64,000 nucleotides of DNA. Origin: Reticulitermes speratus. Lineage: Eukaryota; Arthropoda; Insecta; Blattodea; Rhinotermitidae. The position numbers and the translations under genes were made by a program. The stretch spans positions 1,949,001 to 2,013,000 of the forward strand of contig JAJKFL010000011.1 of assembly GCA_021186555.1 (NCBI GenBank), in the 5' to 3' direction. This document shows positions 33,407 through 43,420 of this stretch, one piece after another. The first letter of the stretch is position 1, and every line of letters begins with the position of its first letter. A model generated the notes under the pieces. That model was given only the letters and a program-made list of their open reading frames with translations. It had not been told where the DNA came from and did not search any database.

Positions 33407-33463
33407 TTCAAACGAATTGACGCGGCTGTGCGCCCGAGAAGACTATATTGAAAGTACCAATAA

Positions 33464-35132
33464 AATTAATGTAATACCTTCTGTTGGTTCTAACTACGTG
33501 TATGACATCTCCGTTTCACTTTTTTTCTTGCATTCAGAAGTGGGCGCTCAAGAAATTAAATTTTATGTTCGGTACTGCTCTTGAAATCAGCCGGGTGTAA
33601 GTTACATTTCTGTGTGTGTAAGAGGTATATACTGTACGGTGTCAGGAATGAAATACTGGTGGTTTGTTTTGTGTTTCTGCACATACATGAATAAACGCAT
33701 GACGTGATAACAGTTCACTAGTTCATATAACGCTACTTGTCATTGATTTCGTACTTCCTGCACCGAAATACATGTTATTGACTCGTAGGTTGTGATTTTA
33801 CTGCGGGCGACAGAATAGATGAATTTAAATTAATGACATTTTGTAAAAGTCTGCCCTAACTTACTTCATTGAAGCTTTCACACCCCGACAACAGACGTTC
33901 GTGGAGTTCGGACCCATCGTCTTCTCCGATCAAAATTTCAAGAATTCTGTTCCTGGAGCTAAATAATTTGTGTCCATCTTGATTCGGATTACTAGTCTTA
34001 ACGTTACTGTACCTGACATATTTGTTTGAATTTTCTGTACAGAATTGTTCTTTTAAATACGAGTTATGTTCGATAACTGGAGTTGTGTAATGACGTCCAA
34101 GGGTAGCATTTTGTGAGTAGAGAACAAGACAGCGATTTGACAAAACGTTTTTATGCCAGCACTATATTTCGTGCTTGTTTCACTGTGAAAATGCAGATTT
34201 TCGAATTTACTGTGAGGGACATAAGAGAGGAATTAAATTAATTGTAATTATTTAAAGTAGTGCGATGATACAATTTTTTTTTTTAAATTGTACATTAACA
34301 GACGTTATGGAAAAGAGCTGTGGTAAGAAGGGAAAGCAAGTTATTTAAATTAACTTTCCTCTGAGGCTTGTTGTTTTTGAAGACTAAATGCTACGAAATT
34401 TGTCACGAAATTTGTGACGAATATTGTCACATAAGTGGAGAATTTATGGTGTTACATAGGGAAAAGTTTATGGTTTTATGTGTTACTTAATGTTGTTAGG
34501 GCAGTGCATTGGGGGAGATTAGCGCGGATCTGACGAAATGCATTGTGGATGGGTCAATTGGTTGATAGATTAATAGGACCAAGATGGGTGATGGGGTGGG
34601 ATGTGGAATGAACAGACTCAGGATCGTGTTCAGTGTTAGGATTTTATTGGTCGTGTTGAATTGCCTGTTGTTAGAGAGGCACTGCAGCTACCTGACGCTT
34701 GTCCTGTTCTGTGTGACGCAGTAACACACGAGACCTGCCAGGCTTACGATGCGCCAAGCAGGCCGCAGAAACTATTCCACTTCACATCGCTCATCCTGCC
34801 GGTTTGATTGACATTGATTCTGCACTTCGCTGCGTGTCGGGAAACACGTCCTGGCCAGCACGTCACTTTATGTCTGGGTAGCGCGTATAAATAGCCACGT
34901 ACGACTGTTCCTTTTTACAAATGGCGCGCGACAGATAGCTGCTAGCTATTGTATCTGGTTGCTATTTGTTTTTACTTTTGCACGTCTGTGTTCATATGAG
35001 GACGAGTGACGTCGTTTATTACTCTGGAGATCCGTCTCTCCTACATATTCGATCCCTCGCAGGATATGACGTTTGTGTACATTTATTCATCGCTCTTTAT
35101 CATAATGTTTACCGCCCCAACCCCACAAATTT
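33464..35132. other. No gene called; possible promoter inside
   Basis: Single-copy-like DNA. From about 34500 to 34930 it is richer in G+C and CpG and contains a TATAAATA box (listed separately). Minus-strand frame 33856-34143 (95 codons) has no recognisable product. Confidence 0.4.
34886..34893 (+). promoter_or_regulatory. TATAAATA box, candidate core promoter
   Basis: GCGCGTATAAATAGCCACGT is a textbook eukaryotic TATA box in a CpG-containing stretch. About 30 bp downstream is TGTTCCTTTTTACAAATGG, with no strong initiator. No coding exon can be tied to it; a chance match remains possible. Confidence 0.3.
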
Positions 35133-35365
35133 TGACGTTGATGTCAGGTTATTGGAACTGGAAACAGGGCGGTTAGTCACCGGCCTTGTATGTAGGAGTT
35201 CCGGGTTCGATTAGGTCTCGATTTAGGTTTGAGGTGGACCAATTAGCACTTGGACAGCTTTTTCTCCAAGAACTTGTTCTTCCCCTGTCAGTGTCATTCC
35301 AGTAGTGCTCCATATTCATTCATCTATCACCGACGCTATATAACCCTAGCAGCTGGCAGCTCTTT
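35133..35365 (+). mobile_element. tRNA-derived SINE, family S3
   Basis: GGCGGTTAGTCACCGGCC and a B box GGTTCGATTAG belong to the head. The body has GAGGTGGACCAATTAGCACT, TTTTTCTCCAAGAAC and the 3' ATCACCGACGCTATATAACC. It matches the minus copy at 21.0 kb. Confidence 0.7.
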
Positions 35366-36996
35366 AAACGAAACACTTCCGTTTCTCTTGCTATGGCGAC
35401 AGTTCGTGTTGTTTTTTCACGTTATGGGACATTATGGTAAACTAATATCACTAGTTATACAATTTAAAAACCTACAAAATACTCTCTTTTATAGAAAGAC
35501 ACCCCTAACTCGTCTTTAATCAAGCTCCTACATGTTTCGGCCCAACTGCTCCATTATAAAGCATTCTTTTTGTACTAGCAGTACTATAGCTGCTCTCAAG
35601 CTTTCTACATTTTCACCATCATAATCGTTCAGTGTCAGGCTGACATACTTCAGACAGAAAAAAAAAAAAAAAAAAAAAAAAGCCTTGATAATGACCCAGC
35701 CAGCCAAACAAGAAGATCCCAGATGTTGTAGAAACAGAAGGTTCATCACCCTGTTGACAAAAGCCACCATTTTATTTTATATTGAACCACTGTACACATT
35801 AACACACCGTTTACATCAGCTCCACTGATACATTCTCCTGTCATCTACTCTGAGACTTTCCTTTATATTTCCAGCTAGTATTATGTGTATGTATTATTTT
35901 CGTTTATGTTGCCGCCTAGTACTATGTATGTAACATTTTCCTTCATGTTTTTGGCTAATACTGTGTGTGTATTATTTTCCTTTATGTTGCCTGCTAATGC
36001 TGCGTGTGTATGAGGTTTCCCTTACATGCCAATTTTCCGCTCTTCGTATCCTTCATGATTATAGAAAAATTATAGTTGTATAAACCTGTCGATTTTTGGA
36101 AAGAAGCCGACGATATATAACGTGACACATGTCGTCGGGATGTTCATGCCGGCTTACAACGTCGCTGCTTTCCTTGTCACAGAAAGCAAAGTTGGCACAT
36201 GTGCCAACAAGTCGTACTTTTAATCGTATCCATCATGGCCGAATGTTTACTAACAGGACTTTGTGTGCCATTAGTCTTGTGGATTGTGTATGTGTTTAAG
36301 TCATGAGATAGGAAGTTTTAACGCTTGTGTCGAATTTGATATTAAAATTATTGCTTAAGACACCGACACTCCTTTCACTAGTCTACAGTATTACTCCTTT
36401 TACTACTGACGGCCTCAGTGCATTTCGTACTGCGAGTGTATGATACTGGTCAATGAACTGCGTAGGAGTAGCTTGGACACACGTTAAGTGTTATTAAATG
36501 TGTTTACTCTGCCCACAAAGCCCGAATTGAAAGACGTCACCACAAAGAAATTAAAGGCGAGACTTATTTGCTTTGTCTCTGACGAAACGTCCATTTTTCA
36601 CATTTTTCAGTGCTGGTTTAAGACACCTCTGGGCTAACATCAAAACTAAATTTGGACGCCTTACCTAACCGTCGTCCTGACGTGGCGATGCATATGGAGC
36701 CGTGTAAGAACTTTCGCATAGAATGCTGTCGACACAAAATGTAATATACAACCAGCCTTTTTCGGGGCACCCGAACCTCGGTGCCCCATACAGTGTCATA
36801 GAGTGTCATAGCCGTAAACCGGTCCTGATATTTGACCGTGTTTATTCAGTGCGGTAAGTGGTGACAGGGGATAAACAAATTTTTCCAAAATTTTAGGAGT
36901 TATCTCAAAATTTTATGTGCCAGAATTTTGACATGAAGCAAGTTCCTTGCTGAGGACCCACAAATATTAGGCCCCACCGTACAAAATTTAATCTCA
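35366..36996. other. No gene seen; degenerate hammerhead-like relic and A run
   Basis: The minus strand at about 35505-35555 reads GCTTTATAATGGAGC, GGGCCGAAACATGTAGGAGC. The 3' core GAAACATGTA and a downstream GGAGC survive, but the CTGANGA box is lost. A 25-A homopolymer lies near 35658-35682. A TTTATGTTGCC/TATTATTTTC-type block is loosely repeated at 35880-36010. Confidence 0.45.
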
Positions 36997-37059
36997 AGTG
37001 TATGTTTATTTAGCTCTTCAATCACACCCAACAATTTATATTACATGCGTTTCACCTCG

Positions 37060-37098
37060 GCAACTAGTTTCTGCTCCGGAACTGAGCCATCATCAGGC
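37060..37098 (-). ncRNA. Hammerhead-like core, minus strand
   Basis: On the minus strand: CTGATGA, T-G, stem II GCTC/GAGC closed by a U-A pair, GAAAC, stem III AC/GT around TA, triplet GTT. Stem I is only about two pairs. Confidence 0.4.
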
Positions 37099-37149
37099 TA
37101 CTAACAAAAACAATAAAATTGAAGCTCCATTATATAGTTTTTGTTAGTA

Positions 37150-37188
37150 GCCTGATGATGGCTCAGTTCCGGAGCAGAAACTAGTTGC
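37150..37188 (+). ncRNA. Hammerhead-like core, plus strand
   Basis: CTGATGA (37152-37158), stem II GCTC/GAGC, GAAAC (37177-37181), CTAGTT with triplet GTT. It is the mirror of the minus-strand copy. Two-pair stem I only. Confidence 0.4.
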
Positions 37189-37630
37189 CGAGATAAAACG
37201 TACGTAATATAACTTGTTGGGTGTGATTGAAGAGCCAAAGAAACATACACTGGCCATTTATGCACCAAATTGGATGTTCTATATTAAGAAAATTTAATCG
37301 CTCAAGCGACCTGGCAACAGGGATTTGTGCACCCCTGGTGATGATGGCTGCATATGATTCTGTTCTATAGCAACTGCTGCACCAAGCACTTACAGTAAGC
37401 AATTAATAATGCAACTGTCCGTGTCAAATTTGTTTGCTCGTATTAGTAATGCTAACGCAATTTTCAACAAACATATTATTTTATTTTACGTCACTTGTAC
37501 CGTACATTTTTAATTATATATATATATATATAACATAAAACTGTGTACATTTGTCTGCATAACTTATATATATATGTTATGCAACAAATGTACACAGTTT
37601 TATGTTATTAACACAATTTCATTAAATGCT

Positions 37631-37673
37631 GCCCAACATGTTTCTAGCCTATATAAGGCTCATCTTCAGGGGC
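37631..37673 (-). ncRNA. Hammerhead ribozyme-like motif
   Basis: On the minus strand: stem I GCCC, core CTGAAGA, stem II AGCC/GGCT closed by U-A with one bulged G, core GAAAC, triplet GTT (GAAACATGTT), stem I GGGC. Four-pair stem I. Confidence 0.55.
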
Positions 37674-38148
37674 TCTTTTGTTGAAATTACAACAGCTATA
37701 TTATTGGTATATAAAATTCTTAAAATGCTGTTAGATGTACCTGGTACTCACTAGAACAATTCTACATCCAATTATTTGCACAAAATAAAAAAAACTAATA
37801 ACAGAACAGATACCAGGAGAATTTAACCCTCTATTCAAATTTGTTTACAACTTCAGAGTCGTCACTTCACGTGACTTTGACCTATATAAACTCCCACCCC
37901 GATCTTTGTACAGTCAGTAGGCCTCCATCAAATCTATAGTGAAAGCAGCATGACCGGTACAGGTATGTACGATCAACAACCGTTCTACCAAACAGAATTT
38001 TAATTGTAATTTTATCTTAAATACTTTAACTTAGGGACGTTTTAATATTGTTTTCAGATATCAATAACCAGGTACATCTAACGGCATTTTAAGAATTTTA
38101 TATACTTTTCAATACCAATAATATAGCTGTTGTAATTTCAACAAAAGA

Positions 38149-38191
38149 GCCCCTGAAGATGAGCCTTATATAGGCTAGAAACATGTTGGGC
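38149..38191 (+). ncRNA. Hammerhead ribozyme-like motif
   Basis: Stem I GCCC (38149-38152), CTGAAGA (38153-38159), stem II AGCC (38062+100 to 38165)/GGCT (38173-38176) with an outer U-A pair, GAAACATGTT (38178-38187), stem I GGGC (38188-38191). It is identical in plan to the minus-strand copy in the left arm. Confidence 0.55.
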
Positions 38192-38262
38192 AACATTTAA
38201 TGAAAATTGTGTTAAATAACATAAAACAGTGTACATTTGTCTGCATAACATATATATATATA

Positions 38263-39184
38263 TTATTTATGTTAATGCAATAAACCTGTACTTGGGACGT
38301 ACGTGTGTCGAGGCTGGTTGGATATAACGTAGATTGTTTATCGATACTTTATAGACTACAGCGATTATTTTAGCATAAATAACATACATGGTGATCGAGG
38401 CGAATTGAACAAATTTGGGGAGTAAGTTTTCTTGTCCTATTTGAACGCAATATTCCGGAATCCTGATGTATAAACTGACGTGAACCGAGAAAATCTCAAT
38501 CAGAACAACTAGTGTAAATTTGCACCTTTCACCACCCAAATACGACTTAAAAGGTGGCTCAAAAGTAGTTTTTTATTGAACTTTACTGACACAGTACTTA
38601 CATTTATTGACTGTTTGGAATGTTCAAAGTGTCCTTCTTCTACCATGACACATTGCATAAGTCTTTATGGAAATTTTGCACGTACTGTCTAAAAAAGAAG
38701 ACGAAATTATCGCACGTAGGCTTTCTTGTTGTTAAAAATCTAGAGTCAAGTGACATTTGTTCCTCTCTTTATGTCAGAAGCGTATCTTGGTCGGGTTAGC
38801 GCTTATTTAAACTGAGAATTTTCGTGTTTTTTCTCGCATAATCCTTTAAAATGCTTGACGATCGCCTTTCGGATTCCTGCTTACTGTTAATGTTACTCTG
38901 TCCCTCCCACTGAAGACTTTGTAACCTCTGCGGCTGAAACAGCTTTGTCAAAAAATCCAGTAGTGTCATCTCTGTGCTCTGAATGGTACTGCGCTTATAT
39001 TTGAAATTTATCAGAGGATAGCTCCAAGTATGGAGGGTAGCTGCGAACGTAATGAAAAGTAGTCACGGAGAACCGAGAAGGGGTGATCCTCCAGCTTGTG
39101 GTTTGGGCGAGATGCTGACAACTCCTGACCGTAAATAGTCGAAATGTTAAAGAGATGTTACAAAGGGCCTAAGCAGTGAAAATT
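38263..39184. other. No gene seen
   Basis: The minus-strand frame 38267-38539 (90 codons) has no recognisable product. The remainder is unassigned. Confidence 0.4.
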
Positions 39185-39490
39185 GATCTAATATGTACAG
39201 GATTTTGGTGGAGGTAAACCTGAAGGAAAAAGACCACTGGTAACAAGACCACTGGTAACAAGACCACTGGTAACACAGAGGCTTAGATGGGAGGATCATG
39301 TTAAAATGGATCGTAGAGAACAGAATGGTATTACATGGACTGGATTATTGTGTCACATGATAGGGACACGTGGCGGACTGTTGTGAACACGGTAAGGAAA
39401 CTCTGAGTTTCATAAAATGTGGTAAATTTCTTTACTGGCTGAGGAATTAAGGATTTCTTAAGAAGGACTGTGTCCCATGGAGTGGGTGAT
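39185..39490 (+). pseudogene. RTE-like LINE 3' end, decayed
   Basis: ATGTACAGGATTTTGGTGGA, GAGGCTTAGATGGGAGGATC, GTTAAAATGGATCG, CATGGACTGGATT and the tail TTTCTTTACTGGCTGAGGAA match the 29.46-kb element 3' end. An internal 18-bp segment (ACCACTGGTAACAAG-type) is repeated three times. Stops throughout. Confidence 0.7.
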
Positions 39491-39912
39491 TGAATGAGGC
39501 AGTTAATTAGTTAGGAACGGAGTCCGGCCGCTTCGTGTGCAGTGTTCGGTATGGAGACGAAGCAGCAGTGTGACAAGTGACATCCGCACTGTTTAAAGAT
39601 AAGTGTCTGTCTTATCTATGTGGAACTGCAGTAAACAAGTAGTTATTGCATGTTGCGTGGTGACTGAGCTCAGTTCTTATCACGTCACAACTTACTGTTA
39701 CTTTAAATGGCTTTAAACACGTTTGAAAGCTTTATAACTTTGGTGCCTTCTAGCGCAGGCAGCTCGTACTGGAATCCTCTTGCAATATATTTAGCAGCCG
39801 TTTCGAAACTTTCACACAAGTCATGACTCAGAATTATCACTCTACTCGTCTCTGCATAGGTTATAATAATGGTAATAGTAGTAGTAAGTAATAATAATAA
39901 TAATAATAATAA

Positions 39913-39947
<35 letters not shown>

Positions 39948-40824
39948 CTAGTAGCAGCAGCAGTGACATTTTATGAATCCGTCGCCTGGTTAGCATTCCT
40001 GCTTCTTTTCTCGGCGGCCGCAGTTTCTAATTTCGGCTATGCTGGCTAAGGTGTATCGTAGTGTTCCACAGTTCTACCAAACATTAAATTAGGCCACGAC
40101 CACTGCCTTCCACATGCTTTAAAATTCATTATTTACCAATCATTGCGTCACTCGTAATGTAATCTTGGTAGCTGAAAGTTTCTTTAAATAAGAAGGCATT
40201 AATTTAACATGTTTATAACGAATTAAATATGGGTTAATGCAAAACAATTTGTTTATTAAGATAAGCTATTTACACATTTGGAAGATAAGGAAGAAAAGAT
40301 GTAGATAGAAAGAGCCACGTTTTGTGTTGTAAGATAGCATAGAGTTGTAAATATTTAAGGCCCGGAGTGAGATGGAGAAAGGACGATGCTGAAAATAGGA
40401 TTTAGAGGATTTTTAAGATCCCAATCCATAAAAAAGAACAAACGAATTACATCTTGTTGTTCACTTCCAGGTAGCATGTGAAAATATTTTGTGTTAAAGG
40501 TAACAACAGACGAAAAAGTTTTATACTTTCATTGACAAGTAAAGGATGAAAGAACAATTTGCTTAGGAAATTTTTGAAATTGAAGATTAACATTCTGACC
40601 TTGAGGTCTTTATGCAGGCTTGTTGTGGGCCAATCCCAGCGCGAGAAATCGGATTTTCTTAGAGGTGCGTTAGTACAAGTGTGTTCCTACTGAACGCTAG
40701 TAACAAATCCGGAAAAGTATTGGCCTGCATTTTGTATTTGTTGTATCAAATAACGCGCTATATTTTGAGCCCAACTGGTGGCACTCGGCAGCTAGTTCTT
40801 CTGATGTAGATGGAGTTGACTGTA
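39491..40824. other. No gene seen; AAT/AGT microsatellite
   Basis: A compound AAT/AGT/AGC microsatellite lies at about 39864-39965. It creates a leucine-run minus-strand frame that is an artefact. The rest is AT-rich with no recognised repeat. Confidence 0.5.
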
Positions 40825-40902
40825 CAGGGTATACACAAAAGAATGGTGCGGTTTTCTATGTATTTAGTATGGAAACCGCACCATTCTTTTGTGTATACCC
40901 TG
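40825..40902. mobile_element. 78-bp hairpin MITE, copy 1
   Basis: CAGGGTATACACAAAAGAAT and GGTGCGGTTTTC form one arm; the other arm is its reverse complement ending GTGTATACCCTG. The loop is only a few bases. It is flanked by TA on both sides, as expected for Tc1/mariner-type insertion. A second copy is at 58.2 kb. Confidence 0.88.
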
Positions 40903-41522
40903 TATTTCATATCATTTAAAATTTCTTGCTTATTTCTTTTTGCATTCGGATTGAAAGATTAAAATTGGCGTTGTGCTTATACAAAGGACACTGTCACAAG
41001 TGGTCTTGGAATAACGGAAATTAGACCTCGGTATAAATTGGCAGGTCTCTGGGATATGACTCACAGCCTTCCTGAACAAAGTAAAAAGGAGCACGCCTGT
41101 CGGGGCCCGAGTTTGTGCGTGCGTGTGTGTGTGTGTGTGTCGGGGGTGGGTGGGAAGGTGAAGGTGGTTAGAGGCACGTCAGATTCCGAGGTTATTTGTG
41201 CCAATTTGAAAGATAAAGCTGAAGTCAATTATGTAATAAGAGGAACATACACGGAACAGCCACGAATTGCGACGCCAAGCAGACACGAAAACGAAAGCTA
41301 TACCAACAAACATCCTCACAAAAAACAGTGCGCAAGCTAGGAAATGTTCCCAGACCTAACACTTCCGGCGCCTTCGCTGTGTTACTTTCCCTAGATATTA
41401 AATTTGTGAATAATTTCTACAAAGACAACGAAAATTCGAACATGTTAAATTTCTCCCTATATTAGCAATATATTTACAGTAGTTAATGATCAACATTTCG
41501 AAAATATCAAGATATCGTAAAC

Positions 41523-41668
41523 GAGGGATTTAAAATCTATCGTAATCGACATATTGTAAAGGGGAAGATTTACAATCGATCATAATCGACATACATACAC
41601 CGGAAGATTTAAAATCGATCATATTCAATATGTACACGTGGAGATTTACAATGGATCATTCTCAGTTG
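41523..41668. repeat. 39-bp degenerate tandem repeat, ~4 copies
   Basis: Units start at 41523, 41562, 41601 and 41640, exactly 39 bp apart. The shared motif is GGAAGATTTAMAATCGATCA followed by TAATCGACATA. Each unit has one or more ATCGAT-like cores. Confidence 0.8.
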
Positions 41669-41799
41669 TTACGTTTAGATCGCAAACCGTTCCGTCGGCC
41701 TCAGCTCGTGCCTCCTAGAGAACACATTCGGGATGAATTGTAGACGCCAATAATATAGAGCAATTGTACTTATATGTAGGGCTTCAGTTAAGGTGTCTT

Positions 41800-41998
41800 A
41801 TTTTGGTAAGATTTTATTCAGAATCGAAATATGTCAACAAATTTTGGTAAAAATCCCTAATATGGAATTCTTTGAAAATCCATCCGCTGGAAGTGGCCCT
41901 GTTCCATGCGGACAAGAGGACATGATGAGTATAAAAGTCGCTAATATAGCTAATAGTCACTTTTTCGCTTTGCGAAAGCTTTATCACACACTGCGTTA
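41800..41998 (+). repeat. Dispersed repeat with conserved peptide-like frame (plus copy)
   Basis: The frame reads CQQILVKIPNMEFFENP, SAGSGPVPCGQEDMM and SIKVANIANSHFFALRK up to a stop at 41997. It is similar to the minus-strand copy at 23.8 kb. It is probably a transposable-element fragment; function unknown. Confidence 0.55.
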
Positions 41999-42315
41999 GA
42001 AAAAATATGATGGCAATTACAAAACTATAAAAATATAACAGGGACATCGTGGATTCTCCAACTCCTGCAGTTTCAAGGACTTGCTGTTCGATTTCGCTGT
42101 TTTAATTTCTTGAATGTCTTTATCGTTTTCGAAATACTTGCTGTCGAAATTGCAAACTATTTTTCGGACACTCTTTATGACAAACCTAGGCTACACTTAA
42201 TGATGCTAAGCAGTATGTATTATCTCAGGACACAGTCATTGCATGATTTATTCCTAATGGAAATTTAGCCGACAAATGGAAGTGTTTATCGTTACTTCCT
42301 TGTTTTGTGTTGCAG

Positions 42316-42381
42316 GTGGACACGTGACGTGTTTTGTGTTGCAGGTGGACACGTGACCTGTTCTAGCCGACGTCAAGACAG
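42316..42381 (+). other. Candidate small exon with duplicated 3' splice sites
   Basis: TTTTGTGTTGCAG ends at 42315 and again at 42344, because a 29-bp segment is tandemly duplicated. The segment after the second copy runs to ...AAGACAG at 42381, followed by GTAAGAAT, a strong splice-donor match. Exon sizes would be 66 or 37 nt. The frame is not determined and no homologous protein is recognised. It may be a non-coding or 5' UTR exon, or chance. Confidence 0.25.
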
Positions 42382-43197
42382 GTAAGAATAATAACAACAT
42401 ATTATCATTCAATTGTAATTGTATGAAGTGCGTATTAGAGCATGTCTATCGTTTTAATGCTGTCTTATATGATAATCAGTGCGCTTCAGCACATGGCTAT
42501 CCTGAATGCATGCGATAACTTATGCGCTTATGCGCACGTTTCTTATACAAGATACTCACGGGTACCTTTCATTGCAGTCATTTAGTTTGTAGTCCAATAT
42601 AAAGACACAGAACAGTACTAAAGTCTTATATTGCTGGAAAATGAATCGATAATTACGTATCGTCCAAAGACTAATGATTTGGGAAGGTTCTGTCAGCGAA
42701 TAATGACTTTCACACCGATGTTTAAGTGACGTGTGTTTGTGATTAGATGGTGTGCATGTTCTCGGAGAGGAGAGACCATATTTTAAAATAACACTTAACG
42801 TTTTACAAATATTATTGAAAATCTTAAAAAGCTGATTAATTTTTTTATTTTTTTTTAACTTTGTAAGGAACGTAATGTGTAGTTTCTTGGAGGATGGAAC
42901 GGAACTAATAATATACACAGTGGCTCTTGAAAGGAAAGGAACGTAAGATTTTGGGTAGCAAACCATTTTTTTAGAAAATTTCTCTAAAACACAGGTCTAT
43001 GGGTAAAAAATATATTTATCTGAGTCATGGAAACTCGTCTATAAAACGAAACGCTTTAGAAATCGAACTTGTTTGACTAGAATCCTTCCCCTATATACCA
43101 ATAATAATTGTGTACTTCGACGCTGTATAACTCCTTTACTTCATAAAACGTCGTTAAATAAACGTACAGCGCGGTTGGTGTGTGTAAGTGCTATGAG
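42382..43197. other. No gene seen
   Basis: The minus-strand frame 42556-42966 (136 codons) has a low-complexity, K/S-rich composition and no recognised motif, so I do not call it. Confidence 0.4.
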
Positions 43198-43420
43198 TAT
43201 GATTCAGGTCTTCTAGGATATGACACTGTATTATTGGGTGTTTGGTTCTCGACATTTCGAAGTATGGTGGCTCCTTAATAATCTTGGACTACTTACCTTT
43301 GAAGATGAGGTGCCACGATCCTTCGAAACGTCGGGAACCACACACCCAAAACCAGTTTCATATCCTATAAGGCCTAAATCCTCAGCAACACCGCTGTGAG
43401 AAACTTAAGTCTACCATTAT
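43198..43420. repeat. Foldback repeat family A
   Basis: The left arm ATGATTCAGGTCTTCTAGGA and TATGACACTG is mirrored by CATATCCTATAAGGCCTAAA, followed by CAGCAACACCGCTGTGAG. The centre reads TTTGAAGATGAGG ... CCTTCGAAACGTCGGGAACC, a degenerate relative of the hammerhead core. Confidence 0.75.

Larger units (their letters stand above)
33253..33450. mobile_element. 198-bp palindromic retroelement with hammerhead-like cores on both strands
   Basis: A 13-bp direct repeat AAAGTACCAATAA flanks it (33240-33252 and 33451-33463). After a 28-bp leader, a nearly perfect palindrome runs 33281-33450 (arms of about 80 bp: CAATATAGTCTTCTCGGG ... CCCGAGAAGACTATATTG). Only one or two bases separate the arms from perfect identity (a missing G near 33338/33392), so the copy is young or maintained. 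Each strand carries a CTGAGGA ... GAAACGTTGTA core at the centre. Confidence 0.75.
36997..37251. mobile_element. 255-bp foldback element with hammerhead-like cores in both arms
   Basis: The left arm 36997-37112 and right arm 37137-37251 are near-perfect reverse complements (CTCTTCAATCACACCCAACA ... TGTTGGGTGTGATTGAAGAG; TAGTTTCTGCTCCGGAACTG and its mirror). Only about 25 bp separate them. Differences include CACCTCGG against CCGAGATA and TTTATA against TAACTTG. No clear flanking duplication was found. Confidence 0.75.
37531..38262. mobile_element. ~730-bp foldback element with opposed hammerhead-like motifs
   Basis: Inverted arms 37584-37746 and 38066-38236 enclose about 320 bp. Each arm contains a hammerhead-like motif, in opposite orientation. 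A direct repeat of about 32 bp (AACATAAAACWGTGTACATT then TGTCTGCATAAC) flanks the whole (from 37531 and from 38218), and its reverse complement also lies at the start of the left arm (37579-37610). This order suggests that flanking target DNA was copied into the inverted half during insertion. There is no protein-coding frame. Confidence 0.7.
40903..42315. other. No gene called; includes small repeats listed separately
   Basis: A GT microsatellite lies at 41119-41140. The frame 41038-41340 (100 codons) has no recognisable product and spans that microsatellite. Confidence 0.4.

Noticed and set aside
35658..35682. 25-A run as a processed pseudogene or LINE poly(A) tail
   Set aside because: There is no recognisable transcript or LINE 3' end directly upstream, and no flanking duplication was found.
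39703..39996. Leucine-rich 97-codon frame
   Set aside because: The leucine run is the AGT/AAT microsatellite read on the minus strand.
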